Shown here: piece by piece, positions 29,702 to 37,295 of the stretch
How the letters are laid out: each line of letters begins with the position of its first letter
Numbering within the stretch: position 1 is the stretch's first letter
Assembly (NCBI GenBank): GCA_024274785.1
Contig: JAJSAM010000030.1
Coordinates: 1 to 64,000 of the forward strand
Direction of reading: 5' to 3'
DNA: 64,000 nucleotides
Origin: Planctomycetota bacterium
Lineage (GTDB): Bacteria > Planctomycetota > JAJSAM01
Position numbers and translations under genes: made by a program
Notes under the pieces: generated by a model
Told to the model about the DNA's origin: nothing
The model's input: only the letters and a program-made list of their open reading frames with translations
The model's database searches: none

Positions 29702-31270
29702 CTAATGCCGGAAGTGGCGCATCCTGGTGAGGACCATCGCCACGCCGCGCCCGTTCGCCTCGTCGATCACGTCCTGGTCCCGCATCGAGCCGCCGGGCTG
29801 AATCACCGCGGTGACGCCGGCCTCGGCCACCATCGCCAGGCCATCGGGGAACGGGAAGAAGGCATCGGAGGCGCAGATCGAGCCCCGGCCCCGCTCACCG
29901 GCACGAGCAACCGCCAGCTCGGCGGCCTCCACCCGGCTCATCTGACCGGCGCCGACACCGACCGCGGCGAGGTCCTTCGCGAGCACGATGGCATTCGACT
30001 TCACGTGCTTGACGACCGCGAAACCAAAAACCAGGTCGGCCAGCTCCCGGTCGGTCGGCACTCGCTCGGTGACCATCTCGAAACCGTCCGGCAGCTCCGG
30101 ATTGATCACGGTCAGGTCGCGCTCCTGCACCAGGACGCCGCCGATCATCGGACGAGCGAGCAGCGCGGGCCGGCGCGCTCCGAAGTCTCCGGTGGTGACG
30201 ATGCGCAGGCTCTTCTTCCACTTCGGCTTCGTGCGCAGGATCTCGCGGGCCTCGTCGGTCACGTTCGGAGCGACGATGGCCTCGACGAACTTGCCCGGCG
30301 AGGCGATCTCCTCGGCGGTGGCCGCATCGAGGTCGCGATTCACCGCGAGAATGCAGCCGAACGCCGAGACCGGGTCACACTCGTAGGCTTTCCTGAACGC
30401 CTCGTGCAGCGTCGCGCCCTCCGCACATCCACACGGATTGGTGTGTTTGATCACCGCCGCGGCCGGAGCGTCGAACTCCTTGACCAGTTCGAGGGCGGCG
30501 TCGAGGTCCATCAGGTTGTTGTAGGAGAGTTCCTTCTTTATCGTGTCGAACGCGCCGGTGGCGGCGCTCGGCTCCGGGTTGCGGGCCGCTTCCCGGTAGA
30601 ACGCGGCACGCTGGTGCGGGTTCTCGCCGTAGCGCAGGTCGAGGATCTTGTCGTACTTCCGGATCAGGAAGGACGGCAGGCCCTCGCCACCGTCGTTGCC
30701 CTCGAGCCAGGTGCTGATCGCCGCATCGTAGGCCGCCGTGCGCGCGTAGGCATTGCGAGCCAGGCGGGCGCGGAGTTCCGCTGGAATATCGTCCGCGGCC
30801 ACGGCGGCCAGGACCTCCTCGTACTGATCGGGCGAAGTCACCACGAGGACGTCGCGGTGATTCTTCGCCGCGGAGCGCACCATCGCCGGGCCACCGATGT
30901 CGATCTGCTCGACCGCCTCCCCGCGGGTCACGCCCTCCTTCGCCACGGTCGCTTCGAAGGGGTAGAAGCTGACGCAGACGAGGTCGATGGCGCCGATCCC
31001 ATGGGTCTCCATCGCCTGCCGGTGCGACTCGACGTCCCGGCGTGCCAGGATTCCGCCGTGGATCTTCGGGTGCAGCGTCTTCACGCGGCCATCCATCATC
31101 TCCGGAAACCCGGTCACATCCTCGGCGGGAACGACCTTCACGCCGCCGTCCGCCAGCTTCCGCGCGGTTCCTCCGGTGGAGATGATCTCGAACCCGGCCG
31201 CTTCGAGCCCCTTCGCGAACTCCACGATCCCCGCCTTGTCCGCCACCGAAATCAACGCTCGCTTCGCCAT
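29702..31270 (-). CDS. purH: Bifunctional AICAR transformylase / IMP cyclohydrolase
   Basis: Carries out the last two steps of IMP synthesis. The 522-residue length is normal. The N-terminal methylglyoxal-synthase-like domain (about 1-195) is the cyclohydrolase, with GFEIISTGGTARKL. The C-terminal domain is the transformylase, with the Lys-His pair in VIKHTNPCG and the closing region FFPFPDG and IQPGGSMRDQDVIDEAN. The ATG at 31270 lies four bases after the prfB stop, with GGGTAGGGAC upstream that includes the prfB stop codon, so the two genes are coupled. Confidence 0.97.
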   Translation of the reverse strand: MAKRALISVADKAGIVEFAKGLEAAGFEIISTGGTARKLADGGVKVVPAEDVTGFPEMMDGRVKTLHPKIHGGILARRDVESHRQAMETHGIGAIDLVCVSFYPFEATVAKEGVTRGEAVEQIDIGGPAMVRSAAKNHRDVLVVTSPDQYEEVLAAVAADDIPAELRARLARNAYARTAAYDAAISTWLEGNDGGEGLPSFLIRKYDKILDLRYGENPHQRAAFYREAARNPEPSAATGAFDTIKKELSYNNLMDLDAALELVKEFDAPAAAVIKHTNPCGCAEGATLHEAFRKAYECDPVSAFGCILAVNRDLDAATAEEIASPGKFVEAIVAPNVTDEAREILRTKPKWKKSLRIVTTGDFGARRPALLARPMIGGVLVQERDLTVINPELPDGFEMVTERVPTDRELADLVFGFAVVKHVKSNAIVLAKDLAAVGVGAGQMSRVEAAELAVARAGERGRGSICASDAFFPFPDGLAMVAEAGVTAVIQPGGSMRDQDVIDEANGRGVAMVLTRMRHFRH

Positions 31271-31274
31271 GTCC

Positions 31275-32385
31275 CTACCCGTCCTTCCCGCCGCCGATCT
31301 GGCTCGAAAGCCACGCTTCGATGAACTGGTCGATTTCGCCGTCGAGGATCGCCTCCACGTTGCTCGATTCGAGACCCGTCCGGAGATCCTTCACCATCTT
31401 ATAGGGGTGGAGGACGTAGGAGCGAATCTGGTAGCCCCAGGCGATCTCGCCCTTCTCCCCGTAGATCTTCTTCAACTCGTCCTGCTTCTCCTGGTCGCGG
31501 ATCTGGTAGATCTTCGCCTTCAGCAGGACGAGCGCGGTCTTCTTGTTCTTGTGCTGGCTCCGCTCATTCTGGCACGCCGCCACCACGCCGGTGGGAACGT
31601 GGGTGATTCGCACCGCCGAATCCGTCACGTTGACGTGCTGGCCGCCCGCGCCACCGGCCCGGTAGGTGTCGATGCGGAGATCCTCCTCATTGATCTCGAT
31701 CTCCGCTTCCTTGATCTCCGGGACCACGTCCACGGAAGCGAAGGAAGTCTGACGGCGGTGGGCGGCATCGAACGGAGAGAGCCGCACCAGCCGGTGGACT
31801 CCGAGTTCCGCGCGGAGGTAACCGGATGCATAGGGCCCTTTCACGTGAAGAGTGGCCTTCCGGATGCCGGCTTCTTCGGCGGGCTGCCGGTCCACGAGTT
31901 CCACGTCGAATCCCCGCCGCTCACACCATCGCAGGTAGAGTCGCAGCAGCATCTCCGCCCAGTCGGCGGCGTCGGTGCCCCCCGCCCCGGAGTGGATGTT
32001 CAGATAGCAGTTGTTGGGGTCGTGGGGACTGCTCATCGCCGCCTGGAACTCGAGCTTCTCGGCACGTTCATCGAGGGCGGCGAGCTCCGTTTCGAGGTCC
32101 GCGGCGGTGTCCTGGTCCGCCTCTTCTTCCGCAACCTCGAGGAGCACTTCGAGATCGGAGAGTTCGCCGGCCACCTGGCCCCAGGGGTCGATGACGGCCT
32201 TCAGCGCTTTCAGGTCGGTGACGGTCGACCGGGCCGACTCCGGGTTGTCCCAGAATCCGGGCCTGGACATCGCCGTCTCGAGCTTCGTGTAATGGACCTT
32301 CTTCGCGTCGAGGTCAAAGACAGTCCTTGACGTGGGTCAGCCGCCGGTGGAGGTCGTTGATTCGGTCTTTGAGCTCGTCGAACAT
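31275..32385 (-). CDS. prfB: Peptide chain release factor 2, with programmed +1 frameshift
   Basis: Terminates translation at UGA and UAA. The gene is in two frames. Codons 1-23 (MFDELKDRINDLHRRL...DCL) run from the ATG at 32385 to CTT, and an in-frame TGA lies at 32314-32316. Reading resumes in the +1 frame at GAC (CTT-T-GAC) through DLDAKKVHYTKLET to the stop at 31275, giving about 369 residues. AAGGA lies just upstream of CTTTGAC as an internal Shine-Dalgarno element. The class signatures are present: SPF in RLSPFDAAHR, the determinant for UGA, and GGQ in AGGAGGQHVN. GAGGAG precedes the start. RF2 is the direct competitor of selenocysteine insertion at UGA, relevant to two other genes here. 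Confidence 0.95.
32314..32327 (-). promoter_or_regulatory. Programmed frameshift site of prfB
   Basis: On the minus strand, AAGGA, four bases, then CTTTGAC. This is the conserved autoregulatory slippery site in which slow termination at UGA favours a +1 shift and RF2 synthesis. Confidence 0.9.
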
Positions 32386-32667
32386 CGCTCGTTCACTCCT
32401 CAAGAGGGTCAGTCCCGCAGGATAGCGTCCCGTCGCAGAGAGAGGAAGGAGCTTCGCGGCCACTCCCTTGAACGCGGGCGTCTTCGACACCGGCTCGAAC
32501 CGGCGAGGAGCGAGGAGGGCGCAACCATGCCGGTTTCGACCGACGAGCAACGCAGCCGGGCGGAATGCAGTGATGAGCCAGGACCGATGACGGTACCGCC
32601 ACTTCCCGGAACGACCCGATCACCCCCTGCCTCGCCCATGCCGCCGAGCGGCAGCGGGACCTCCTTC
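32386..32667. other. Non-coding interval between prfB start and the glutamate-synthase-like gene
   Basis: These 282 bases hold the ribosome-binding site of prfB and no convincing gene; the open frame upstream of the prfB ATG lacks protein-like composition. Confidence 0.5.
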
Positions 32668-34056
32668 TCAAACGTGGCTGATGTCGGTGTTGGCCGACAC
32701 TTCGTTGCTGATCGTCACGACGTCGGTGAGATCGAGATCATGGATGGAAGCCCGGCCGTTGCTGCGGGCCAGCACCTCGAGTTCCTTCGCCGTCGCCCCG
32801 TAGAAATTCACGAATCGCTCCATGGATCGATCGATCTGAAGACGCGCCCGGAGTTCGGGATCCTGCGTGGTGATGCCGACCGGACAACGGCCGGTCTGAC
32901 AGATCCGGTACTGCTGGCAGCCGATCGCGATCAGCGAGGCGGTGGCGAGGGCCACGGCGTCCGCGCCGAGCGCCAGGGCTTTCGCGATGTCGGTGCTGTC
33001 GCGGAAGCCTCCGGTGATGCAGAGGGTGAGGTCGCTTCTCTGTTCGTCGAGGAAGCGCCGCGCCCGGCGGATGGTGAAGATCGGCGGGACGCAGACGTTG
33101 TCCTTCAGGAACGTCGGGGCGGAACCGGTCGCTCCCCCGCGACAGTCGATCGTCACGAAGTCGGGCTTCGCCGCGATCACGCACGCGAGGTCCTCCTCGA
33201 TGTGGCCGGCGGTGATCTTGATGCCAACCGGCTTGCCGCAGATGACATCGCGAAGGCGGGCGACTTCGGCGGCCAGGTCGCCAGCCGTCTCGAGCCCGGA
33301 GTAGCGCCCCGGAGACACGGAGGCTTCCCCCGGCGAAAGCCCGCGGATCTCCGCGATCTCGTCCGTGACCTTCTCCGCGGGGAGGTGTCCGCCCAGACCG
33401 GGCTTGGCGGCCTGCCCGATCTTGATCTCGACCGCGTCGGCCTGCCGCACCGCACTGTCCTTGTGGGAGAACTTCGCGGTGCCCATCTCGTAGATGTAGA
33501 GCTTCGCGTTCTCCCGCTCTTCGGGGAGGAGCCCCCCTTCGCCGGAGCACATGGCCGTGCCGATCGCCGCGGAGCCCTTCGCGAGGGAGATCTTCGCTTC
33601 CCTGCTGAGGGCGCCGAACGACATGTGCGAAACGTACATGGGCACGGCCAGCGTCAGGGGGTGCTCGGCGGTCCGGCCGAGCACGGTCTTGAGATCGACC
33701 GGCACCTCGGCCGTGAGCGGCATGCGGTGAAGCTGCCCACCCTTGAAGAGGATGGTGTCCCACTCGGGAAAGCGCATTCTCGTGCGCATCGGCGAGGTCT
33801 CGCTCTTCCCGGTCTTCGCGAGTGCGGCGACCCGGGCGTACTTGTCCTCGAAGTCGTCCGTTTCGCGGGCCCACTTCGCGAGGTATTCATCCTCCGCCGC
33901 CGCGGCGGGCGTCGGATCCGCCGCGGCAGCACCGGTCGCAGGGGTCTCCTCGTTGAACTCGTCGGGACCGACGCCGCAGACCGGGCACTCGTCCGGGGGA
34001 CCGTCGCCCTCGTGGATATAACCGCAGACCGAACAGACCCAGGTGCGCCCCGCCAT
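32668..34056 (-). CDS. Rubredoxin-fused FMN-binding glutamate-synthase-like protein
   Basis: A 462-residue protein. Residues 1-40 are a rubredoxin-like iron domain (VCSVCGYIHEG, then CPVCGVG), placing one Fe(Cys)4 site at the N-terminus. After an Ala/Pro-rich linker (about 42-65), the rest is the FMN-binding (beta/alpha)8 synthase domain of archaeal-type glutamate synthases, including MSFGALSREAKISLAKGSA, GEGG, KIGQAAKPGLGGHLPA and a Cys-containing QTGRCPVGI near the C-terminus. No glutaminase domain is present. It may accept electrons from rubredoxin or pass them to an oxidant. The ATG at 34056 has GGAGGAGAAGAC upstream; the longer frame to 34113 is rejected. Confidence 0.85.
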   Translation of the reverse strand: MAGRTWVCSVCGYIHEGDGPPDECPVCGVGPDEFNEETPATGAAAADPTPAAAAEDEYLAKWARETDDFEDKYARVAALAKTGKSETSPMRTRMRFPEWDTILFKGGQLHRMPLTAEVPVDLKTVLGRTAEHPLTLAVPMYVSHMSFGALSREAKISLAKGSAAIGTAMCSGEGGLLPEERENAKLYIYEMGTAKFSHKDSAVRQADAVEIKIGQAAKPGLGGHLPAEKVTDEIAEIRGLSPGEASVSPGRYSGLETAGDLAAEVARLRDVICGKPVGIKITAGHIEEDLACVIAAKPDFVTIDCRGGATGSAPTFLKDNVCVPPIFTIRRARRFLDEQRSDLTLCITGGFRDSTDIAKALALGADAVALATASLIAIGCQQYRICQTGRCPVGITTQDPELRARLQIDRSMERFVNFYGATAKELEVLARSNGRASIHDLDLTDVVTISNEVSANTDISHV

Positions 34057-34486
34057 GTCTTCTCCTCCATCCATTCGATTGTGCAACCTGCGGTATCCGT
34101 CCATCCGGCTCAATTCCGGATAGTCTCGTCGATCCGGGCGGCCATGCTCCAGTCCGGCTTCTCCCCGGAATGTCGATAGTCGTGACTCCAGACCATCCGG
34201 TCGCCGGCGATCAGGAACGCGCCCGGCATGACCATCACGTCTCCGGTCGGCTTGCCGACGAGGTTCCCCTTGAGGAACGTGCGCCCCGTGGCCAGGGTGG
34301 CGCGGGGGCCCGCCGCCGCCAGAAGCGATCCCCGGCCGAGGCCGAGCGCCGAATAGAGCCGCAAGGAAGGATCAGCAATCGCCGGCACGTCCAGCCATCG
34401 CGCCGCGAAAAAGGCCTCCCCATCCTCGACCGAACCCGGGTGGCAAAGCACCACGCGGGGAAAACCAGGCTCCCTCCCGGAGAGCC

Positions 34487-34523
34487 GCCGGAGATCCTTG
34501 ACGGTCTCCCGGCAGAGAATTCA
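34487..34523 (-). promoter_or_regulatory. Candidate bacterial SECIS element with UGA (peroxiredoxin-like gene)
   Basis: After the TGA at 34521-34523, GCCGG-(G)-AGA-CC pairs with GG-(A)-TCT-CCGGC, with two single-base bulges, around loop GTCAA. The loop begins 18 bases after the TGA and its first base is G. This agrees with the known bacterial SECIS pattern of a stem-loop 16-37 bases downstream with a G near the loop start. Confidence 0.65.
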
Positions 34524-34568
34524 GCCCAGGTGGCGGAGGAACACGAGCAGCACGGGGTCGCATCCAAG

Positions 34569-34664
34569 GGGCCGCGCAGGAATAACTTCGCAGGACGGAG
34601 AGCGCGGATGCGGCTGGGCGGGATGCCGCTGCCCTCGAATCCCGTAGTTATTCTTGCGCGGCCC
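34569..34664. mobile_element. 96-bp miniature inverted-repeat element with 5-bp target duplication
   Basis: Terminal inverted repeats of 19 bp: GGGCCGCGCAGGAATAACT at 34569-34587 and its complement, one mismatch, at 34646-34664. Flanking 5-bp direct repeats CCAAG lie at 34564-34568 and 34665-34669. It encodes nothing. Insertion plus duplication adds 101 bases and shifts the frame of the selenoprotein gene. No second copy or matching transposase is visible in the window. Confidence 0.85.
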
Positions 34665-34840
34665 CCAAGCACCAGTCCGAGGGTCGCCGCTTCGAGGTTT
34701 CGTCCCGCCACGGGCTCGTCCCGGGTCTCCTTGTTCAGAATCACGGGCCGATCGTACCGCCTCGACCGGGTTCGCCGATGTTTCACAACCAACCGGAGGC
34801 GAGCGCCGGGATCTGGTGCGCCACCGCACTCACGAGGACC

Positions 34841-34872
34841 ACCTCTCAGACCAGCCACCTCTCAGACCAGCC
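34841..34872. repeat. Two tandem copies of a 16-bp unit at the transporter stop codon
   Basis: ACCTCTCAGACCAGCC is repeated head to tail at 34841-34856 and 34857-34872. The second copy contains the stop codon and last codons of the SLC12-type transporter. Confidence 0.8.
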
Positions 34873-37072
34873 GCCCCGCGAACTCTCCGGCGGAGCGGAC
34901 GAAGATTGCGGTCGGGAAACCCTCCGCCAACTCCGCAATGCGATCGGCATACTCGGACTCGGCGCCTTCTTCGGGTTCCTTCAGGCCGAGGAAAACGATG
35001 GAGGCGTCGCGGCTCACCTCCTGCATGACTTGCCGGACGCCCTTCCCCTCCGGCTTGACGATGACCTCCGATTCCGCGCCGATGCGGGTTTCCGGCAGGA
35101 GCCGCCCCAGACTCTCCAACTGGCGCTCACGCTCCTCCTCGTCGCGCGCCACCGAGCGGACGAAAATCCGGGCCTTGTGCCATTCCGGATTCATGCGGAG
35201 GAGGTAGGCCAGCATCAGCATCAGGTCGCCGTTGTCCTGGAGGCCACCCCACCAGATGTCGATGCGCGTCTGCATGCCGGGCTCGTGGGCCCAGTTCAGG
35301 TGGGTGATGATGGTGTTCTTGCCGGCACGGGAGACGGCACGCAGGATCCGAAGCTGACTCTCGAGACGCTCCCGCCGTCGGGACCAGCCGAACATGATCG
35401 TGTTCGAGTGAAAGCCGGCGATGCCGTTCGCCTGGGTCACCGCGATCACTCCGTCCTCGAACTGTGGTACGACATGCGCCTCCGGAAAGGCCACCACGCC
35501 GGCCTCGTCGAGTTCCCGGTCCATGTCCCGGCGGACCGTGAGCAGATCGGGCGCATCCTCCATGTCTCCGACGAGCAGCTTGCACACCGTCACGATGCCG
35601 CGGTCCTGGTTGAACCAGGAGGCCAGGCGCACCAGGTTGGCGCGCTTCCCGGGATCACCGGCGAAGAGCAGGATCTGGGGTCGCCAGTTCCGCGGATCCC
35701 CTTCGTGGCATCGGAGCTTCAGGAGCGCGAAGCGTGCCAGGGCCATCCACAATCCGGCGCGGACATCTCCCCATTGCTTCTTCAGCGACCGCCGGCGCAG
35801 TGCGGCATAGAGCAGCCCCTCGAGGACGATCGCCGCGAGGCAGGCGATGGGGTTGATCAGGAACATCACGACGACCGCACCGATCGAGCCGAGGAGTGAG
35901 GCCTGCCAGGGCACGCGAATGGTCGGGCGGTAGGAAGGATCCCCGACCAGGCTCTCGAGGCAGGAGGCCAGGTTGATCACCACGTAGAGGGTGAGAAAGA
36001 GGATCGTCACAAACTGGGCGACGGCGTTCAACTCGCCGAGCGCTACGGCGGCGAGGGCCAGGGCCCCGGAGATCCACGTGGCGATGGTCGGCTGACCGGT
36101 CTTCGAGACGCGGGAGAGGAACGAGGGAGCGAGGCCGTCGGCGGCCAGCGCCTGCAGCACTCGAGGCCCACCGAGCACACTGCCGAAAGCCGACGAGAGG
36201 ATGGCCCCCCAGAGCCCCGGAAAAACCAGCCAGGCGCCTAACACGGCGACGCTGGTCCAGATCACACCGGGAACCGCCAGTTCCTCGGGGGTGATCTTCC
36301 CGCTCACCGCGAGCACGACCGGCACGGTGAGATAGACCACGAGCCCGGTGATCACCGCGGCGATCGTCCCGCGGGGAATCGACCGGCGGGAATCCTTCAG
36401 ATCTCCGCTCATGCCGATCCCGGCCGTAAAGCCGGTGACCGCGGGGAAGAACACGGCGAAGATGTACCAGAATCCCTCCGGCGCGGTGCGCAGGGTCATG
36501 GCGATCTCCGGCGCCCGGGTCCCCTCGGAGAATGCTCCGACCGCGAGAGCCACGATCGACAAGCCCACGGCGAGCATGATGGGGATCTGCAGGCGAAGGG
36601 CGAGCACCGCACTCTTCCCGGAGACGAGGGTAATCAGCACGATGATCGCCGCTGCGAGCATCTGCTCCAATGCCGGCGACGGAACTCCCCACGACTGCGG
36701 CCAGACGACCAGCACGGCCTCGGCCAGGCCGAAACTGTAGAACGTGATGGAGAGTGTCCGGCAGAGGAACAGCGGGATCCCGATGGCTCCGCCGAGTTCC
36801 AGCCCGAGACTCCGCGACACCATGAAGTACTCGCCCCCGACGCCCACCCGCATGTTGGTGGCCACGGCAGAGGCGGAGAGCGCGGTGATGAAGGTGATCG
36901 AACTGGCGAGCAGAACGACGAAGAGTGTCATCGGCAGGCCGAGGTTCCCCACCACCCAGCCGAATCGGAGATACATGATCAGACCGAGGATGGTCAGAAC
37001 CGAAGGCGTGTAGACCCCGAGAAATGTCCCGAAGCGGTACGCGGGCGGGGTGGGACCGGAATCTGCCGTCAA
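34862..37072 (-). CDS. SLC12-type cation-chloride cotransporter / APC-superfamily permease
   Basis: A 736-residue integral membrane protein. Residues about 10-445 contain around twelve membrane segments beginning FGTFLGVYTPSVLTILGLIMY, the opening typical of the Na-K-Cl cotransporter branch of the APC superfamily. The remaining 290 residues form a soluble C-terminal domain (from about RNWRPQILLFAGDPG) as in SLC12 proteins. The likely cargo is cations with chloride, or amino acids; sequence alone does not decide. I chose TTG 37072, which has AGAGGAG five bases upstream and begins LTADSGPTPPAYRFG; the upstream frame to 37165 is not protein-like. A 16-bp tandem duplication covers the stop codon. 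Confidence 0.85.
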   Translation of the reverse strand: MTADSGPTPPAYRFGTFLGVYTPSVLTILGLIMYLRFGWVVGNLGLPMTLFVVLLASSITFITALSASAVATNMRVGVGGEYFMVSRSLGLELGGAIGIPLFLCRTLSITFYSFGLAEAVLVVWPQSWGVPSPALEQMLAAAIIVLITLVSGKSAVLALRLQIPIMLAVGLSIVALAVGAFSEGTRAPEIAMTLRTAPEGFWYIFAVFFPAVTGFTAGIGMSGDLKDSRRSIPRGTIAAVITGLVVYLTVPVVLAVSGKITPEELAVPGVIWTSVAVLGAWLVFPGLWGAILSSAFGSVLGGPRVLQALAADGLAPSFLSRVSKTGQPTIATWISGALALAAVALGELNAVAQFVTILFLTLYVVINLASCLESLVGDPSYRPTIRVPWQASLLGSIGAVVVMFLINPIACLAAIVLEGLLYAALRRRSLKKQWGDVRAGLWMALARFALLKLRCHEGDPRNWRPQILLFAGDPGKRANLVRLASWFNQDRGIVTVCKLLVGDMEDAPDLLTVRRDMDRELDEAGVVAFPEAHVVPQFEDGVIAVTQANGIAGFHSNTIMFGWSRRRERLESQLRILRAVSRAGKNTIITHLNWAHEPGMQTRIDIWWGGLQDNGDLMLMLAYLLRMNPEWHKARIFVRSVARDEEERERQLESLGRLLPETRIGAESEVIVKPEGKGVRQVMQEVSRDASIVFLGLKEPEEGAESEYADRIAELAEGFPTAIFVRSAGEFAGRLV

Positions 37073-37202
37073 ACTGGCTCCTCTCTGCGAAGCGTTGGCC
37101 CTCTCTCGTACTCGATTGCAGGAAGTGCGTCCAGCCAGACCCGATCGGAAGGGCGACCGGAACAAACGGGTCCGAGTGCCTCGCGAGCCCGTGCCGTTCC
37201 TG

Positions 37203-37230
37203 CTTCACCGCTTCACCGCTTCACCGCTTC
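37203..37230. repeat. 8-bp tandem repeat (three and a half copies)
   Basis: CTTCACCG is repeated at 37203, 37211 and 37219, followed by CTTC. It lies in the 223-base gap between the transporter start and the moeA end; nothing else is recognised there. Confidence 0.85.
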
Positions 37231-37295
37231 GTAGCACCCCATGAGGAGGGATCCCCCGACCCGAGCGGGTTTGATACTCCATGGGCGGGTCGGTC

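Larger units (their letters stand above)
34110..34744 (-). pseudogene. Peroxiredoxin-like (PRXL2/AhpC-TSA type) UxxC selenoprotein gene, interrupted by a miniature element
   Basis: Read from GTG 34744, the frame gives a short N-terminal part ending GLVLG. It is then displaced by a 96-bp insertion and continues as CDPVLLVFLRHLG, then TGA (34521-34523), then ILCRETVKDLRRL and about 130 more residues to the stop at 34110. The motif LRHLG-U-ILCRE matches the redox centre of PRXL2-type thioredoxin-fold proteins, usually CxxC, with selenocysteine at the first Cys. Precise removal of the element plus one 5-bp duplicate joins both parts in one frame of about 178 residues, the normal length. As it stands, the insertion shifts the frame, so the gene is probably inactive. 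TACGAT lies six bases before the GTG. An annotation that ignores both events would show only a 114-residue fragment at 34110-34454. Confidence 0.75.

Noticed and set aside
34235..34858. 207-codon minus-strand frame as an independent gene
   Set aside because: Only its N-terminal part before the MITE belongs to the peroxiredoxin-like gene; after the insertion it is out of frame with the conserved sequence.
37203..37230. Short tandem repeats as a CRISPR array
   Set aside because: Units are 8 bp with no spacers and no cas genes nearby; this is simple slippage sequence.
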